Assembly: GCA_020848905.1 (NCBI GenBank)
Contig: JADLHG010000045.1
Location: forward strand, 1 to 64,000
DNA length: 64,000 nt
Direction of reading: 5' to 3'
From: Deltaproteobacteria bacterium
GTDB lineage: Bacteria; Myxococcota_A; Polyangia; GCA-2747355; JADLHG01
The number at the start of each line of letters is the position of its first letter. The stretch's first letter is position 1. Of the stretch, positions 1 through 8,588 are shown one piece after another. The notes under the pieces were generated by a model that was given only the letters and a program-made list of their open reading frames with translations, was not told the origin of the DNA and made no database searches. Both the position numbers and the translations under genes were made by a program.

Positions 1-110
1 CCCACGATGCCGACGCGGTCGCGCTCCTCGAGCACGAAGGAGACGCCGCTGAGCAAGCGGCGCGAGCCGAAGGACTTCTCCAGCGCCTGGGCGGTGATCA
101 GCGGAGGCAT
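1..110 (-). CDS. ABC-F type ATPase, N-terminal fragment (runs off left edge)
   Basis: Reading leftward from an ATG at 110-108 gives MPPLITAQALEKSFG followed by SRRLLSGVSF and RVGIVG at the window edge. This is the usual opening of an ABC ATPase domain: the strand with the aromatic that stacks on ATP, then the approach to Walker A. A soluble protein starting directly with this domain and lacking membrane segments fits the ABC-F group (Uup/EttA-like, acting on ribosomes), but only 36 codons are visible and an ordinary transporter ATPase cannot be excluded. It is divergent from the kinase gene at 253; the 142 bp between them must hold both promoters. Confidence 0.6.
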   Translation of the reverse strand, partial: MPPLITAQALEKSFGSRRLLSGVSFVLEERDRVGIV

Positions 111-252
111 GGGGGCAGACTACCCGACAGCCTGGGGGAGGAACAGCGTTCGCGAGGGTCGGCGACGCCGGCGCGTCCTCCGGGTCTGGTTGACAAGGTG
201 CCGGTCTGGCTCACATCGTCGACCTGTGGGTGCCCCGCGCGATCAAGAAGTA

Positions 253-2139
253 GTGGCCGAAGGCGAACATCTGTTCCACCCGCGGCGGGTGCCGCCGGAG
301 TCTCGCGCGCTCGGCGGATATCGCCTGATCCACGAGCTCGGGGCCGGGGGCATGGCCACGCTCTATCTGGCCACGGACGCGGCCGGCCGACTGGTAGCGG
401 TGAAGCGCCTGCACCCTCATCTCGCCCGAGAGCGGGCTTTCCTCGAGATGTTCTCGGACGAGGCGATGATCGCGGCCCGCATCAGCCACCCGAACGTGTG
501 CAGGGTCTTCGGTCTGGAGCAGGTGTCCGGGCAGCTCTTTCTGGTGATGGAGTACGTCCACGGCGAGAGCCTGGCCGCGCTGAGCCACGCCCTCCACCGC
601 GGGACGAGCACCTTCCCGGTGGAGCTAGCGCTGCACCTCGTCGGTCAGGCTTGCCTGGGGCTGCACGCCGCGCACGAGCAGACCGACGCGGAGGGGCATC
701 CGCTGCAAGTCGTGCATCGCGATATCTCACCGCAGAACCTGCTCGTGACCTACGAAGGCGAGCTCAAGGTCGTGGACTTCGGCATTGCCTCCGCGCTGGC
801 CCGCTTGCACCACACCGAGGTCGGGCTGATCAAGGGCAAGCCGGCCTACATGGCGCCGGAGCAGGCGCGCGGGGACGGAGCCGTCGACCGGCGGGCGGAC
901 ATCTTCGCCCTCGGCGCCGTGCTCTACGAGCTGCTCTGCGGGGTGCGCTGCTTCGCGGGGGATAGCCCCATCGAGGTGCTCCGGCGCGTGCAGGCAGGAG
1001 ACGTCACGCCCCCACGCGAATATCGCCCGGAGCTGCCCTCGGTTGTCGAGGCGCTACTAGTCCGCGCGCTGGCTCCGCGCCCCGAGGAGCGTTTTGCCAC
1101 GGCGGAGGAGCTCTACCGGCACGTCGACCGCGCCATCTTCAGCGTCGGCGCCGACATGAGCGCGCGCGCCATCGGAGACCTCATGCGGCGCACCCTCGCT
1201 CGACGCTACGCCATTCGCGAAGAGCTGCGCGCCCTGGCCTTCGCCGCGCCGGAGGTGCTCGAAGACGAGGATCTCGAGGCCACGCTCATCGGGATGCCCC
1301 AACCTCCGCTCGCACGCTGCGAGTACTGCGGCGCCGGCTTCGGCTCACCCGAGCTCGTGCTGGCCCATGTCGACGGTTGTGAGCAGCGGGCCTGGTGGGA
1401 GCGAAACGTCGCCGCTCTTCGCCCGGCGCGCGAGGCTGGGGACCCGGAAGACCTCCGCCAACGCTTCCCCGCTCCAGGGGAACAGCACCACGTGCGGGAG
1501 GGTCTCTGGCAGCGTCTTCGCCGACGTCTCGGCTCCGAACGGCGAGCTCCGATCGTGGTACGCCTCGAGACGGTGAACGCCCGACTCGGCCGGGTGCACG
1601 ATCACGTCGCGAGTCAGCTTGCCGCGCGGGCGATGGCGGCGCTGCTCAGCATGGTCGCCGAGATCTCCGAGGCGAGGATCAATGCCGCGCCCTTGCTCGA
1701 GAGGCTGAAGCCGAAGCTCATGGGGTGCGCGAACGTGGCTCTGCGGGTCACTCTCGAGGCCGAGACCGGCGCAGCCTTCCTGTCCTACACGACGGACCGC
1801 GATCTCGCTGGGGAGGTTTCGGCGCTGGAGAAGCGCCTGGCTCGGGCCGGGAGCGAGAAGTTGCGCGGCGAGCTCGGACAGGAGGTGCAACGCAAGCGGG
1901 CGCTCACGGCCGAGCGCGAGCGGGTCGCGGTGCGACGCGAGAGGTTGCTCTCGCTGCTGGAATTCGTCGTAGACGCGGTCGAGCTCACCCACGCGAAGGT
2001 GCTGGAGGTGGTGGCCAGCCCGGCGATGGGAGAGAGCCAGGCCGACACCCAGATCTCCGTCTTTCTCGAGTCGCTCCTGCGCGACGTGGAGCTCGAGGGG
2101 GCTGCGCTGCACGAGGCGGACGCCGCCCTCGACCCCTGA
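253..2139 (+). CDS. Ser/Thr protein kinase with C2HC zinc-finger-like motif
   Basis: A cytoplasmic eukaryote-like Ser/Thr kinase of 628 residues if started at GTG 253. The frame stays open upstream but encodes Arg-rich, non-protein-like sequence, so I chose the GTG just before the domain. Kinase landmarks, in order: glycine loop ELGAGGMATLYLA (about 28-40), VAVKRL with Lys51, HRDISPQN with catalytic Asp157, DFG at Asp175, and an APEQARG activation-segment end. The domain ends near 290. At about 356-380 is CEYCGAGFGSPELVLAH followed by VDGC, a C-x2-C...H...C arrangement that looks like a zinc finger. The last 250 residues are helical and charged, probably coiled coil. No membrane segment is seen, unlike many PknB-type kinases. 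The substrate is unknown. Confidence 0.88.
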   Translation: MAEGEHLFHPRRVPPESRALGGYRLIHELGAGGMATLYLATDAAGRLVAVKRLHPHLARERAFLEMFSDEAMIAARISHPNVCRVFGLEQVSGQLFLVMEYVHGESLAALSHALHRGTSTFPVELALHLVGQACLGLHAAHEQTDAEGHPLQVVHRDISPQNLLVTYEGELKVVDFGIASALARLHHTEVGLIKGKPAYMAPEQARGDGAVDRRADIFALGAVLYELLCGVRCFAGDSPIEVLRRVQAGDVTPPREYRPELPSVVEALLVRALAPRPEERFATAEELYRHVDRAIFSVGADMSARAIGDLMRRTLARRYAIREELRALAFAAPEVLEDEDLEATLIGMPQPPLARCEYCGAGFGSPELVLAHVDGCEQRAWWERNVAALRPAREAGDPEDLRQRFPAPGEQHHVREGLWQRLRRRLGSERRAPIVVRLETVNARLGRVHDHVASQLAARAMAALLSMVAEISEARINAAPLLERLKPKLMGCANVALRVTLEAETGAAFLSYTTDRDLAGEVSALEKRLARAGSEKLRGELGQEVQRKRALTAERERVAVRRERLLSLLEFVVDAVELTHAKVLEVVASPAMGESQADTQISVFLESLLRDVELEGAALHEADAALDP

Positions 2140-2190
2140 CGAGGCGCACCGAGGCCGTGGTAGGCTCGCCGCGCTGAGGAGGCGCCCGCC

Positions 2191-2655
2191 ATGAAGCCCA
2201 TTCGCAAGATCCTGCTGCCCACGGATTTCTCGCCGCCCTCGTCGGAGGCGTTGACCTACGCCGCCGACCTCTGTCAGCGCTACGGGGCGGAGTTGACCAT
2301 CGTGCACATTTACCAGCCGGTGGCCTACGCGCTCCCCGAGGGCTTCGTGCTCTACTCGGCGGAGCGCTTCGCGCAGATGCTCGGTGAGTGGGGCAAGTGG
2401 CTCGACGAGGCCAAGAGCGAGGCCGAGCGCCTCGGCGTGGCGCAGGTGCAGGCCTCGCTCCAGCAGGGGACGCCCTTTGTCGAGATCGTGCGGCTCGCGC
2501 GAGCCGGGGACTTCGACTTGATCGTGATGGGCACCCACGGCCGCGGCGGCGTCAGGCACGCGCTGCTCGGGTCGGTGACGGAAAAGGTGGTGCGCAAGGC
2601 GCCTTGCCCCGTCCTCACGGTCCGCACCTCGGAGCAAGGCTTCGAACACCCCTGA
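2191..2655 (+). CDS. UspA-family universal stress protein
   Basis: 154 residues, the normal length for a single-domain universal stress protein. It begins KPIRKILLPTDFSPPSSEAL, the typical first strand and Asp loop, and ends with GTHGRGGVRHALLGSVTEK. That matches the G-x2-G-x9-G-S/T ATP-binding signature of the ATP-binding UspA branch. Cytoplasmic. It lies 51 bp downstream of the kinase gene on the same strand and may be co-transcribed with it. The physiological role (stress or energy-linked signalling) is known only in general for the family. Confidence 0.92.
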   Translation: MKPIRKILLPTDFSPPSSEALTYAADLCQRYGAELTIVHIYQPVAYALPEGFVLYSAERFAQMLGEWGKWLDEAKSEAERLGVAQVQASLQQGTPFVEIVRLARAGDFDLIVMGTHGRGGVRHALLGSVTEKVVRKAPCPVLTVRTSEQGFEHP

Positions 2656-2859
2656 GACGCGCAGGATCCGATCCCTGGGAGCGCAAGGGCCACGCGCGTA
2701 GCGTGCACGCTACGACTTCCCGGCCCAGGGCCCCGGGAAGCCTTCCGCGGTGCCGCGTAATCCCACCAGAAAACCCGGGTCGGGCAGGCCCACGTCTTGG
2801 CGCGTCGCTTGCTAATTCCACCTCCCAGACGTCGTAGACGCACAAAAGGGAGGTACGCC

Positions 2860-4317
2860 GTGAGAAGAGTGCTTGGAGGAGTCGGTTGTCTGTTCGTCGT
2901 TTTTTCAGGGTGCTCGTCGGGGGTGATCGAGTTGCCCATCGGCGACACGAGCTGGAAGCTCACCTCCCTGCCGGATCAGGCGCTGGTGGATGAGCAGCAC
3001 GTCCAGTTCGGCAGCTACCCGAATCCACGGGCCGTACAGTGGATGAAGGTGACGCTGCAGCAGGACGGCCGGCTCTGCGCCAACGACGGCACGAAGAGCT
3101 GGTGCGGCGGTCCGCTTCAGGGGATCCCGTACCTGACGGTGCTGAACGTGCAGGAGGGGTACTACTGCGTTCGCGTGGTGGACATCTTCGGCAACAACGT
3201 TCGCTCCGGTTGCACCACCGGCACTCCGTCGACCTACTCCGGCGTCACGCCCGACATCGCGCCTCCGACGCAGCCCGTGGGCAGCGGCCAGCCGGGGACC
3301 ACGCCGACCGAGCCCGTGCCGGGGTCGGGCGGCACCGATGGTACGCCTCCCGCGAGCGGTGGGTCGTCGGCCGCCACGAAGGACGACGTGGCGGTCGGGA
3401 TCCAGCTCGTGGTCAACGCCATCAACACGAGCCTGGGCAAGATCGGTCTCAAGTCGCGCATCACGGCGCCGACCAGCAAGGGCCTGCTGGACTTCCAGGC
3501 CGGTGACATCACCGTGGGGCAAGGTACCTGCAAGGACGTGGCGGACTACCTGAAGTCCGAGTTCAGCGACGATCACCCGGGTACGGACGACTGGGTCTTC
3601 GGCGCGCCGGCCATCGAGGAGTGCCTCAAGGAGGGGCGCTGCCGGGTGGGCCAGATCGTGACGCGAGCGATGGCCGAGGCCTGCACCAAGATCCCCGCGG
3701 GCAGCCAGGCGGCGAACGTGCAGACGGGCATCGTGGGGGCGGGTGGCAACGCGGTGAAGCAGCTCTGCAACAGCAACAACGCCGAGATCGAGAAGTGCGT
3801 CGGCTCGCCGCTGGTCCTCGACCTCGCGGGCGACGGGCTGCAGCTTCAGGGGCTCGAGGGTGGGGCCTCCTTCCCGCTCATCGGCTCCTCGAGCCTGTCG
3901 GTCGGGTGGCTCGCCGGCTCGGACGATGCGCTGCTGGCGATCGACCTGGACGGGGACGGGCAGATCACGAGCGGGCGCGAGCTCTTCGGCGAGGCCACCG
4001 GTGGCTGGGCCCCGAACGGCTTCGCGGCCCTGGCGCGCCTCGACGCGAACCACGACGGTGTGGTCTCCGCCGAGGACCCGGCCTTCTCGCGCCTGGTCGC
4101 CTGGCGCGACAACGGCGACGGCCGCTCCGCGCCGCACGAGCTCATCTCGCTGACGAAGCTCGGCATCCAGAAGATCTCCGTCTCCTACGATCGGAAGCCC
4201 GAGCTGGATGCCCACGGCAATCAGCTCGGTCTGTTCGGTGGCGCCCAGCGGGCGAACGGCACCTCCGTCTCGGTCGTTGACGTGTGGTTCCGGATGCGCC
4301 ACGACGCGAAGCGCTGA
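2860..4317 (+). CDS. Secreted lipoprotein with C-terminal EF-hand-like Ca-binding region
   Basis: 485 residues from GTG 2860, chosen because AGGGAGG lies just upstream and the product opens with a lipoprotein signal, MRRVLGGVGCLFVVFSGC. Upstream in-frame codons give an Arg-rich stretch that is unlikely to be translated. The middle (about 130-175) is a Pro/Gly/Thr linker. The C-terminal part starts with SPLVLDLAGDGLQLQG and contains DLDGDGQITSGRELFG and DANHDGVVSAED, two EF-hand/dockerin-like calcium loops in the arrangement common in secreted repeat proteins. Function is unknown; calcium binding is inferred from the loops. Confidence 0.8.
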   Translation: MRRVLGGVGCLFVVFSGCSSGVIELPIGDTSWKLTSLPDQALVDEQHVQFGSYPNPRAVQWMKVTLQQDGRLCANDGTKSWCGGPLQGIPYLTVLNVQEGYYCVRVVDIFGNNVRSGCTTGTPSTYSGVTPDIAPPTQPVGSGQPGTTPTEPVPGSGGTDGTPPASGGSSAATKDDVAVGIQLVVNAINTSLGKIGLKSRITAPTSKGLLDFQAGDITVGQGTCKDVADYLKSEFSDDHPGTDDWVFGAPAIEECLKEGRCRVGQIVTRAMAEACTKIPAGSQAANVQTGIVGAGGNAVKQLCNSNNAEIEKCVGSPLVLDLAGDGLQLQGLEGGASFPLIGSSSLSVGWLAGSDDALLAIDLDGDGQITSGRELFGEATGGWAPNGFAALARLDANHDGVVSAEDPAFSRLVAWRDNGDGRSAPHELISLTKLGIQKISVSYDRKPELDAHGNQLGLFGGAQRANGTSVSVVDVWFRMRHDAKR

Positions 4318-4322
4318 GCCGC

Positions 4323-4356
4323 GGGTGCGCCTCCGACCTCCCTCGGGGGCGCACCC
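4323..4356. terminator. Bidirectional hairpin between convergent genes
   Basis: GGGTGCGCC at 4323-4331 is the exact complement of GGCGCACCC at 4348-4356, giving a 9-bp GC stem with a 16-nt loop. It sits between the stops of two converging genes (4317 and 4386). There is no clear T-run, so it may act as a weak or factor-assisted terminator. Confidence 0.5.
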
Positions 4357-4385
4357 CAAGCTGGCTCCTCCTCGTTACAAATCGG

Positions 4386-6329
4386 TCAGCGGGTCCAGAC
4401 GGGCGACGTGATGGCCCGCTCCTGGATGGCGCTCGGCATCCGGTGGTCGCTGCAGCTCGGGGGACGCTGGTTCTCCGGCAGCGCCAGGCACTCGAAGGCG
4501 CTCCAGCGACAGCTCGGCTCCTCCAGCACGCGGGCGTAATAGAACGCTCGTTCGCCCGGCCGATACGAGGTGTCACGAAAGAGGGCGCAGAGCCGGCGCG
4601 CGCCCCGCGAGTTGCGGGGACGGCAGGTCAACGGGTCCACGCTGGCCTCGGGACCGGTGGCGCCGGCCACGGTGAAGACCTGCTCGCGCCGCTGACCGTC
4701 CTCGCCGACCCAGCCCTTGACGATCTGGAGCTGCGCGAGGGGCGTACCGGGGTGCGCGTCGTTACCGGGGTCGGCGAGCGCCTCGACGACGAGCTGCGGG
4801 ACGCTGGAGGGATCGGCCACCGGCGGTAGCACGCTCCCCATGGGGACGCCCTGCCGGTAGCCCTGCGCGGCGAGGTCGCGCGCGTCGCACAGGTCGTCGG
4901 CGAAGCCCCAGCCCCCGAAGAGGCGCACCTGGAGGCGCGGCCCGCTCGTGCTGTAGACCTCGCGCCTGCGGATCGCCTCGAAGATCGCGTCGCGCGAGCG
5001 CTCCACGGCCCAGACGGCGGCGAGGCCGCCCGGGTTGTTGACCCAACCGCGGTGGGTCAGGTTCCCTTCGCCCAGGCGATCTGCGGGCGCGTCGTCGGCG
5101 ATCCCGACGTGACCGGGGAAGCCCCGCTCGGTGACGTGGCCCGCGATCCCGTTGTGGGTGTCGGTGCTGCCGAGCGCGCCCAGGCGGAGCGGGTTCGTGC
5201 CGGTGCGTCGGTCCTCGCGCAGCCCCTCGAGGAGGAGGCCGCGGAAGAAGTCCAGGCGCGAGACGCAGCCCAGGTCCTTGACCCCGCCGAAGCCGGTGCC
5301 GTCGCCGCAGTCCGGCAGGGGTCCTCGTCGCAGCTTCTCGAAGTCGCACTGCGGGTCGGGGGGACCGTCGAGCCCGTTCGTGCACTCCATGTCCCCCTTG
5401 TGCTGCATGATCTCCACCACCGGCTCGAGGCGGGCGCGCAAAGCGAGGGCGCGTTCTTTTTCCTTGCCGGCCTGGGCCTCGAGGGTCTTCAGGGAGAAAA
5501 GCGTACCGTTGCTCCAATTCGAGTTGTGCGGGATGAGCAGCACGTCGCAGCCGGTGCCCGCCTGCAGACACTGCGCGTCGAGCGCGTTCCAGAGCGCGGG
5601 GGGCTTGGGACGCTCGTAGTAGCTCACGGGCAGCGCGACGGTCTGATCGTTGCGGAAGATGACGTTGCGGTGCTGGTTACTGAGCTGCGGGGTGGCGGTG
5701 TACTCGTAGCCCAGGAAGGCCACGAAGCTGCACGCGCTCGAGCGGTCGTTGGCGCTGGCGGCGGCCTCGCGGAGCTCGCTCCAGGCCCGACCGGCGGCCG
5801 TCGCGCACGCTGCGCCATCGGCCCCGCAGATCTCCGTCGACCGGTGCCCTCCGGCGGGGTCGACGAGCTTGGTCCCCCAGGCCGTGACGGCGTTCTCGTC
5901 GCCGGCGCGAAACTCGCGGCAGGCGGGGCTGTCGTAGGTGGGGCTGCCGGGGGTGCGACAGACCTGCACCTCGCCGAGGTACTCCGCGTGGTCGGTGACC
6001 GCGGCGAAGTCGAGAGGGCGGTCGAGTCGCACGGGCCGGGTTCCGCGTCCGTCGCTTCCCCGAGGGGGCAGCAGCAGCGTGGTGCCGCCGCGCGCGAAGG
6101 CGTAGCTCTGCGCGGGGGCCACGGCGAGCTCGTAGCCGTTCGCATCCCAGGAGAAGTGGGTGTGCACGTGCAGATCGCCGAAAAGGAGCTGACGGGTGGG
6201 GCTTCGTGCGGTGCAGGGGGCGCGCTCCTCCGTGTAGCGCACCTCGCTGCCCAAAGGGGCTTCCTCGCCGGGGGCGTTGCACGCGGCGACGAGGAAGAGC
6301 ACGGGGGCGGCGAGCGCTCGGGGACGCAC
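4386..6329 (-). CDS. DUF3604 lipoprotein (PHP-like metal-dependent hydrolase fold)
   Basis: 647 residues from a GTG at 6329. The N-terminus is a lipoprotein signal (PVLFLVAAC, Cys about residue 18). The mature protein opens with LLFGDLHVHTHFSWDANGY, then DFAAVTDHAEYLGEV, and later has GSTDTHNGIAG; these His/Asp motifs are the metal-ligand pattern of DUF3604 proteins, distant PHP-superfamily members. The family is exported and mostly uncharacterised; hydrolase activity is inferred from the fold. It is divergent from the gene at 6552 across a palindrome-rich spacer. Confidence 0.85.
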   Translation of the reverse strand: MRPRALAAPVLFLVAACNAPGEEAPLGSEVRYTEERAPCTARSPTRQLLFGDLHVHTHFSWDANGYELAVAPAQSYAFARGGTTLLLPPRGSDGRGTRPVRLDRPLDFAAVTDHAEYLGEVQVCRTPGSPTYDSPACREFRAGDENAVTAWGTKLVDPAGGHRSTEICGADGAACATAAGRAWSELREAAASANDRSSACSFVAFLGYEYTATPQLSNQHRNVIFRNDQTVALPVSYYERPKPPALWNALDAQCLQAGTGCDVLLIPHNSNWSNGTLFSLKTLEAQAGKEKERALALRARLEPVVEIMQHKGDMECTNGLDGPPDPQCDFEKLRRGPLPDCGDGTGFGGVKDLGCVSRLDFFRGLLLEGLREDRRTGTNPLRLGALGSTDTHNGIAGHVTERGFPGHVGIADDAPADRLGEGNLTHRGWVNNPGGLAAVWAVERSRDAIFEAIRRREVYSTSGPRLQVRLFGGWGFADDLCDARDLAAQGYRQGVPMGSVLPPVADPSSVPQLVVEALADPGNDAHPGTPLAQLQIVKGWVGEDGQRREQVFTVAGATGPEASVDPLTCRPRNSRGARRLCALFRDTSYRPGERAFYYARVLEEPSCRWSAFECLALPENQRPPSCSDHRMPSAIQERAITSPVWTR

Positions 6330-6430
6330 GGCGGCACTCTACTCGCTGCGGTGTGCGGCGTCGATTCCCCTCGGGCCGGGTGGCTCGACCGCGAGATCTC
6401 ACCCGGCGACGGGCGCCTGCACCGACGCCT

Positions 6431-6494
6431 GGTCACGCGGTGACCATGTGGAGATCGGTGACGTAGACCTCCGCGACTCCGCGACACGGAGGTC
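6431..6494. promoter_or_regulatory. Two inverted repeats in a divergent promoter region
   Basis: Two dyads lie in the 222-bp spacer between diverging genes. GGTCACgcgGTGACC at 6431-6445 is a 6+6 palindrome. GACCTCCG at 6466-6473 pairs with CGGAGGTC at 6487-6494 (8 bp, 13-nt gap). They look like operator sites; the binding protein is unknown. Confidence 0.4.
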
Positions 6495-6551
6495 GGTTGT
6501 CCGTCGGCACTCGGCTTTCCCGCGGGTACGGTCCCTGCAGCGGCACCGCGC

Positions 6552-7862
6552 ATGCTCCGGCGCCGTCGGGCGGTCCTCTTCGCTGCAACGATCCTAGCCC
6601 TCGCCTGGGGGCTCCTCGGGGGGGCGCCCGCCGAGGCGCGTCGCTTCCTCGACGCCATCGACGACGCTGACCGGGCCATCCTCCGCGACCTCTACGACGG
6701 GCAACTACTCGACGGAGCGCCCTTCGGCGCCAATCAGAATACGGGCGTCCTGTTCAAGGTGAAGGTGGTGCACGAGGGGCGCGTGCGCTGGGCCCTCTTC
6801 AAGCCCCGCGTCCTGGGGGACCGCGAGGGGTGGGGCCGGACCCCGATGGAGGTAGCCGTCTTCAAGCTGGACCGCATCCTGGGGCTCAACCTCGTGCCGC
6901 CCGCGGCCTACCGTCGCGACGTGTGGGTGGCCGGCCGCTACTTCGCCGAGGGAGCGCTCTCGCTCTTCGTCGAGGACGCGCACCCGGTCTGGCGCGTTCC
7001 CGAGGCCGACTGGCATCCGCGGCGCGAGGCCTTCAGCTCGGACCTCCGGGTGCTGCAGGTGCTGGTGCACGATGGGGACCACGAGAACGGAAACAACATC
7101 GTGCGGGCGCGGCACTGGAAGGACGGCCGCTACCGGGTGATCAAGGTGGACAACGAGGCGGCGCTCAGGCCGCAGGCCAACGTGCGGCTCGAGTACAACG
7201 GCCCCACCTGGGGTGCGGTGACGCGGTTTCATCGGCGCACCTACGAGCGGCTGCGCGAGCTCTCCTTCGGGGACCTGGCCGGCGACCTGCGGGAGTTCCT
7301 CTCGGACGCGGAGCTCCGGCGCATCCTCGTGCACCGGGACGGGCTCGTGCGCCACATCGAGGAGCAGGTGGCGCGGCGACCCGACGTCTTTCTCGCCGAG
7401 GAGGAGATCGGGTTCGACGGGCGGCTGCCCGTGGGGCGGCGGGCGAGCGAGGCCGAGGTCGCCAAGTTCGGGACCCTTCTCGCGCGGCGCGGTGTGCGGC
7501 TCGAGTGGGTGGAGCGCCTCCCCGGTCGAGGCCGACCGCTCGGCCGCACGAGCCTGGGCCCCGAGGGGATTCGCGTTCAGTTCGTCCGCCCCGCGGGCGA
7601 GGCCCCGTATCTCGCCACCCTCGTCGAGGAGCTCGTTCACGTGCAGCAGCTTCTGCGGCTCGCGCGGCGCGAGGGAGGCTTTCCGGGGGCGTACCGGCTT
7701 CTCTCCTCGAGCGCGCGCACGCTCGGCCAGGCGCGGGCCTCGATGGAGGTGGAGGCGCTCGGTCGGGTGCGGGCCTTCGTGCCCCTTTCGCGCGCGGAGG
7801 CGCTGCGCGTGTGGCGGCAGGCGCGACGCGAAGCCCGTCGCGGCGACGCGTTGACCCGCTAG
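6552..7862 (+). CDS. Exported kinase-like protein (PI3K/HipA/FAM20-like motifs)
   Basis: 436 residues with an N-terminal signal peptide (RRRRAVLFAATILALAWGLL, ending near EARR). The next 200 residues carry a motif set resembling the PI3K/HipA/FAM20 kinase clan: WALFKPR with Lys84 as the candidate ATP lysine, TPMEVAVFKLDRILGL, VHDGDHENGNN (Asp174, Asp176, Asn181) as a catalytic-loop candidate, and IKVDNE with Asp200 as the metal-binding position. The C-terminal third contains TLVEELVHVQQLLRLAR, similar in shape to a helical HELxHxxQ metallopeptidase motif but with Glu where the first His should be. I name it kinase-like by motif order only; the acceptor is unknown. Confidence 0.55.
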   Translation: MLRRRRAVLFAATILALAWGLLGGAPAEARRFLDAIDDADRAILRDLYDGQLLDGAPFGANQNTGVLFKVKVVHEGRVRWALFKPRVLGDREGWGRTPMEVAVFKLDRILGLNLVPPAAYRRDVWVAGRYFAEGALSLFVEDAHPVWRVPEADWHPRREAFSSDLRVLQVLVHDGDHENGNNIVRARHWKDGRYRVIKVDNEAALRPQANVRLEYNGPTWGAVTRFHRRTYERLRELSFGDLAGDLREFLSDAELRRILVHRDGLVRHIEEQVARRPDVFLAEEEIGFDGRLPVGRRASEAEVAKFGTLLARRGVRLEWVERLPGRGRPLGRTSLGPEGIRVQFVRPAGEAPYLATLVEELVHVQQLLRLARREGGFPGAYRLLSSSARTLGQARASMEVEALGRVRAFVPLSRAEALRVWRQARREARRGDALTR

Positions 7863-8572
7863 GGCTTCGCCTTCACGGACACCACGTCCATCTGGACGAA
7901 CTGCCCATCGTAGGGCTTGGGGTCGGGGGGGACGCCCGGCACCACGATCGGCTGCCCCTTGTCGTCCTTGTTGATGATCTCGCGGTTGTCGAGGGACTCG
8001 GCGACGAGCTCCACCTTGGCGCCCCCCTTGACCTCGATGGTCTTCGTGTAGTCGAGGCTGAAGCAGCGCGTGATCAACGAGGCCCCCCGGTTCAGGTAAT
8101 AGGTCTCCTTCGGGTCCGAGAGGGCGAGGGCGTAGATGTTGTAGGTGTCGCCAGCCGGCGTGCCCCCGACCTGCCAGAGCGCCCCGTCGTTGGTGCCGCC
8201 GTTGTAGGTCTTCTGCTCGACGACGCCGCGGAAGCGCAGCTCGACGAGGTAGGTCTTGCTCGAGGCGCCGCCGAGGGTCGCGGAGTGGGTCACCTTGGGA
8301 GACGTCGTGCAGGCCGTCCCATCGGAGGTGCCCGAGGTGCACGGCAGGTCCCAGCGCAGCCCGGAGAGCGTGGCCGCCACGTCGGTGCAGGTCTTGCCGT
8401 CGCCTTCGTAGCCCGGCTTGCAGGTGCACTTCGCCGCACCTCCGTCGGGGATCGCGCAGGTGGCATTCGTGCTGCACCCGGCCTTGGCGCAGGGGTCTCC
8501 CGCGTCGGCCGGGGCAAGGGTGTCCCCCTTCGGACCCGCGTCGGCCTTTGGACCGGTGTCGGCGCGTGACAA
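7859..8572 (-). CDS. EGF-like domain protein lacking a visible signal peptide
   Basis: 237 residues if started at TTG 8572, the only start-like codon after an in-frame TGA just upstream. The protein begins directly with a Pro/Asp/Ala/Lys linker (ADTGPKADAGPKGDT) of the kind that follows the lipobox in neighbouring lipoproteins. A six-cysteine EGF-like module follows (DPCAKAGCSTNATC ... KCTCKPGYEGDGKTC, about 27-63), then a beta-rich domain with no family I recognise. The signal peptide and lipobox are missing, and the start lies 16 bp after the stop of the DUF5916 gene. Either the 5' end has been lost, or translation is coupled to the upstream gene with non-canonical export. It converges with the gene at 6552 (4-bp overlap at the ends). 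Confidence 0.6.
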   Translation of the reverse strand: MSRADTGPKADAGPKGDTLAPADAGDPCAKAGCSTNATCAIPDGGAAKCTCKPGYEGDGKTCTDVAATLSGLRWDLPCTSGTSDGTACTTSPKVTHSATLGGASSKTYLVELRFRGVVEQKTYNGGTNDGALWQVGGTPAGDTYNIYALALSDPKETYYLNRGASLITRCFSLDYTKTIEVKGGAKVELVAESLDNREIINKDDKGQPIVVPGVPPDPKPYDGQFVQMDVVSVKAKP

Positions 8573-8588
8573 CGGAGGCGGAGGGGGC

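Noticed and set aside
1345-2649. 434-residue minus frame opposite the kinase and UspA genes
   Set aside because: No recognisable domain; opposite two well-supported genes.
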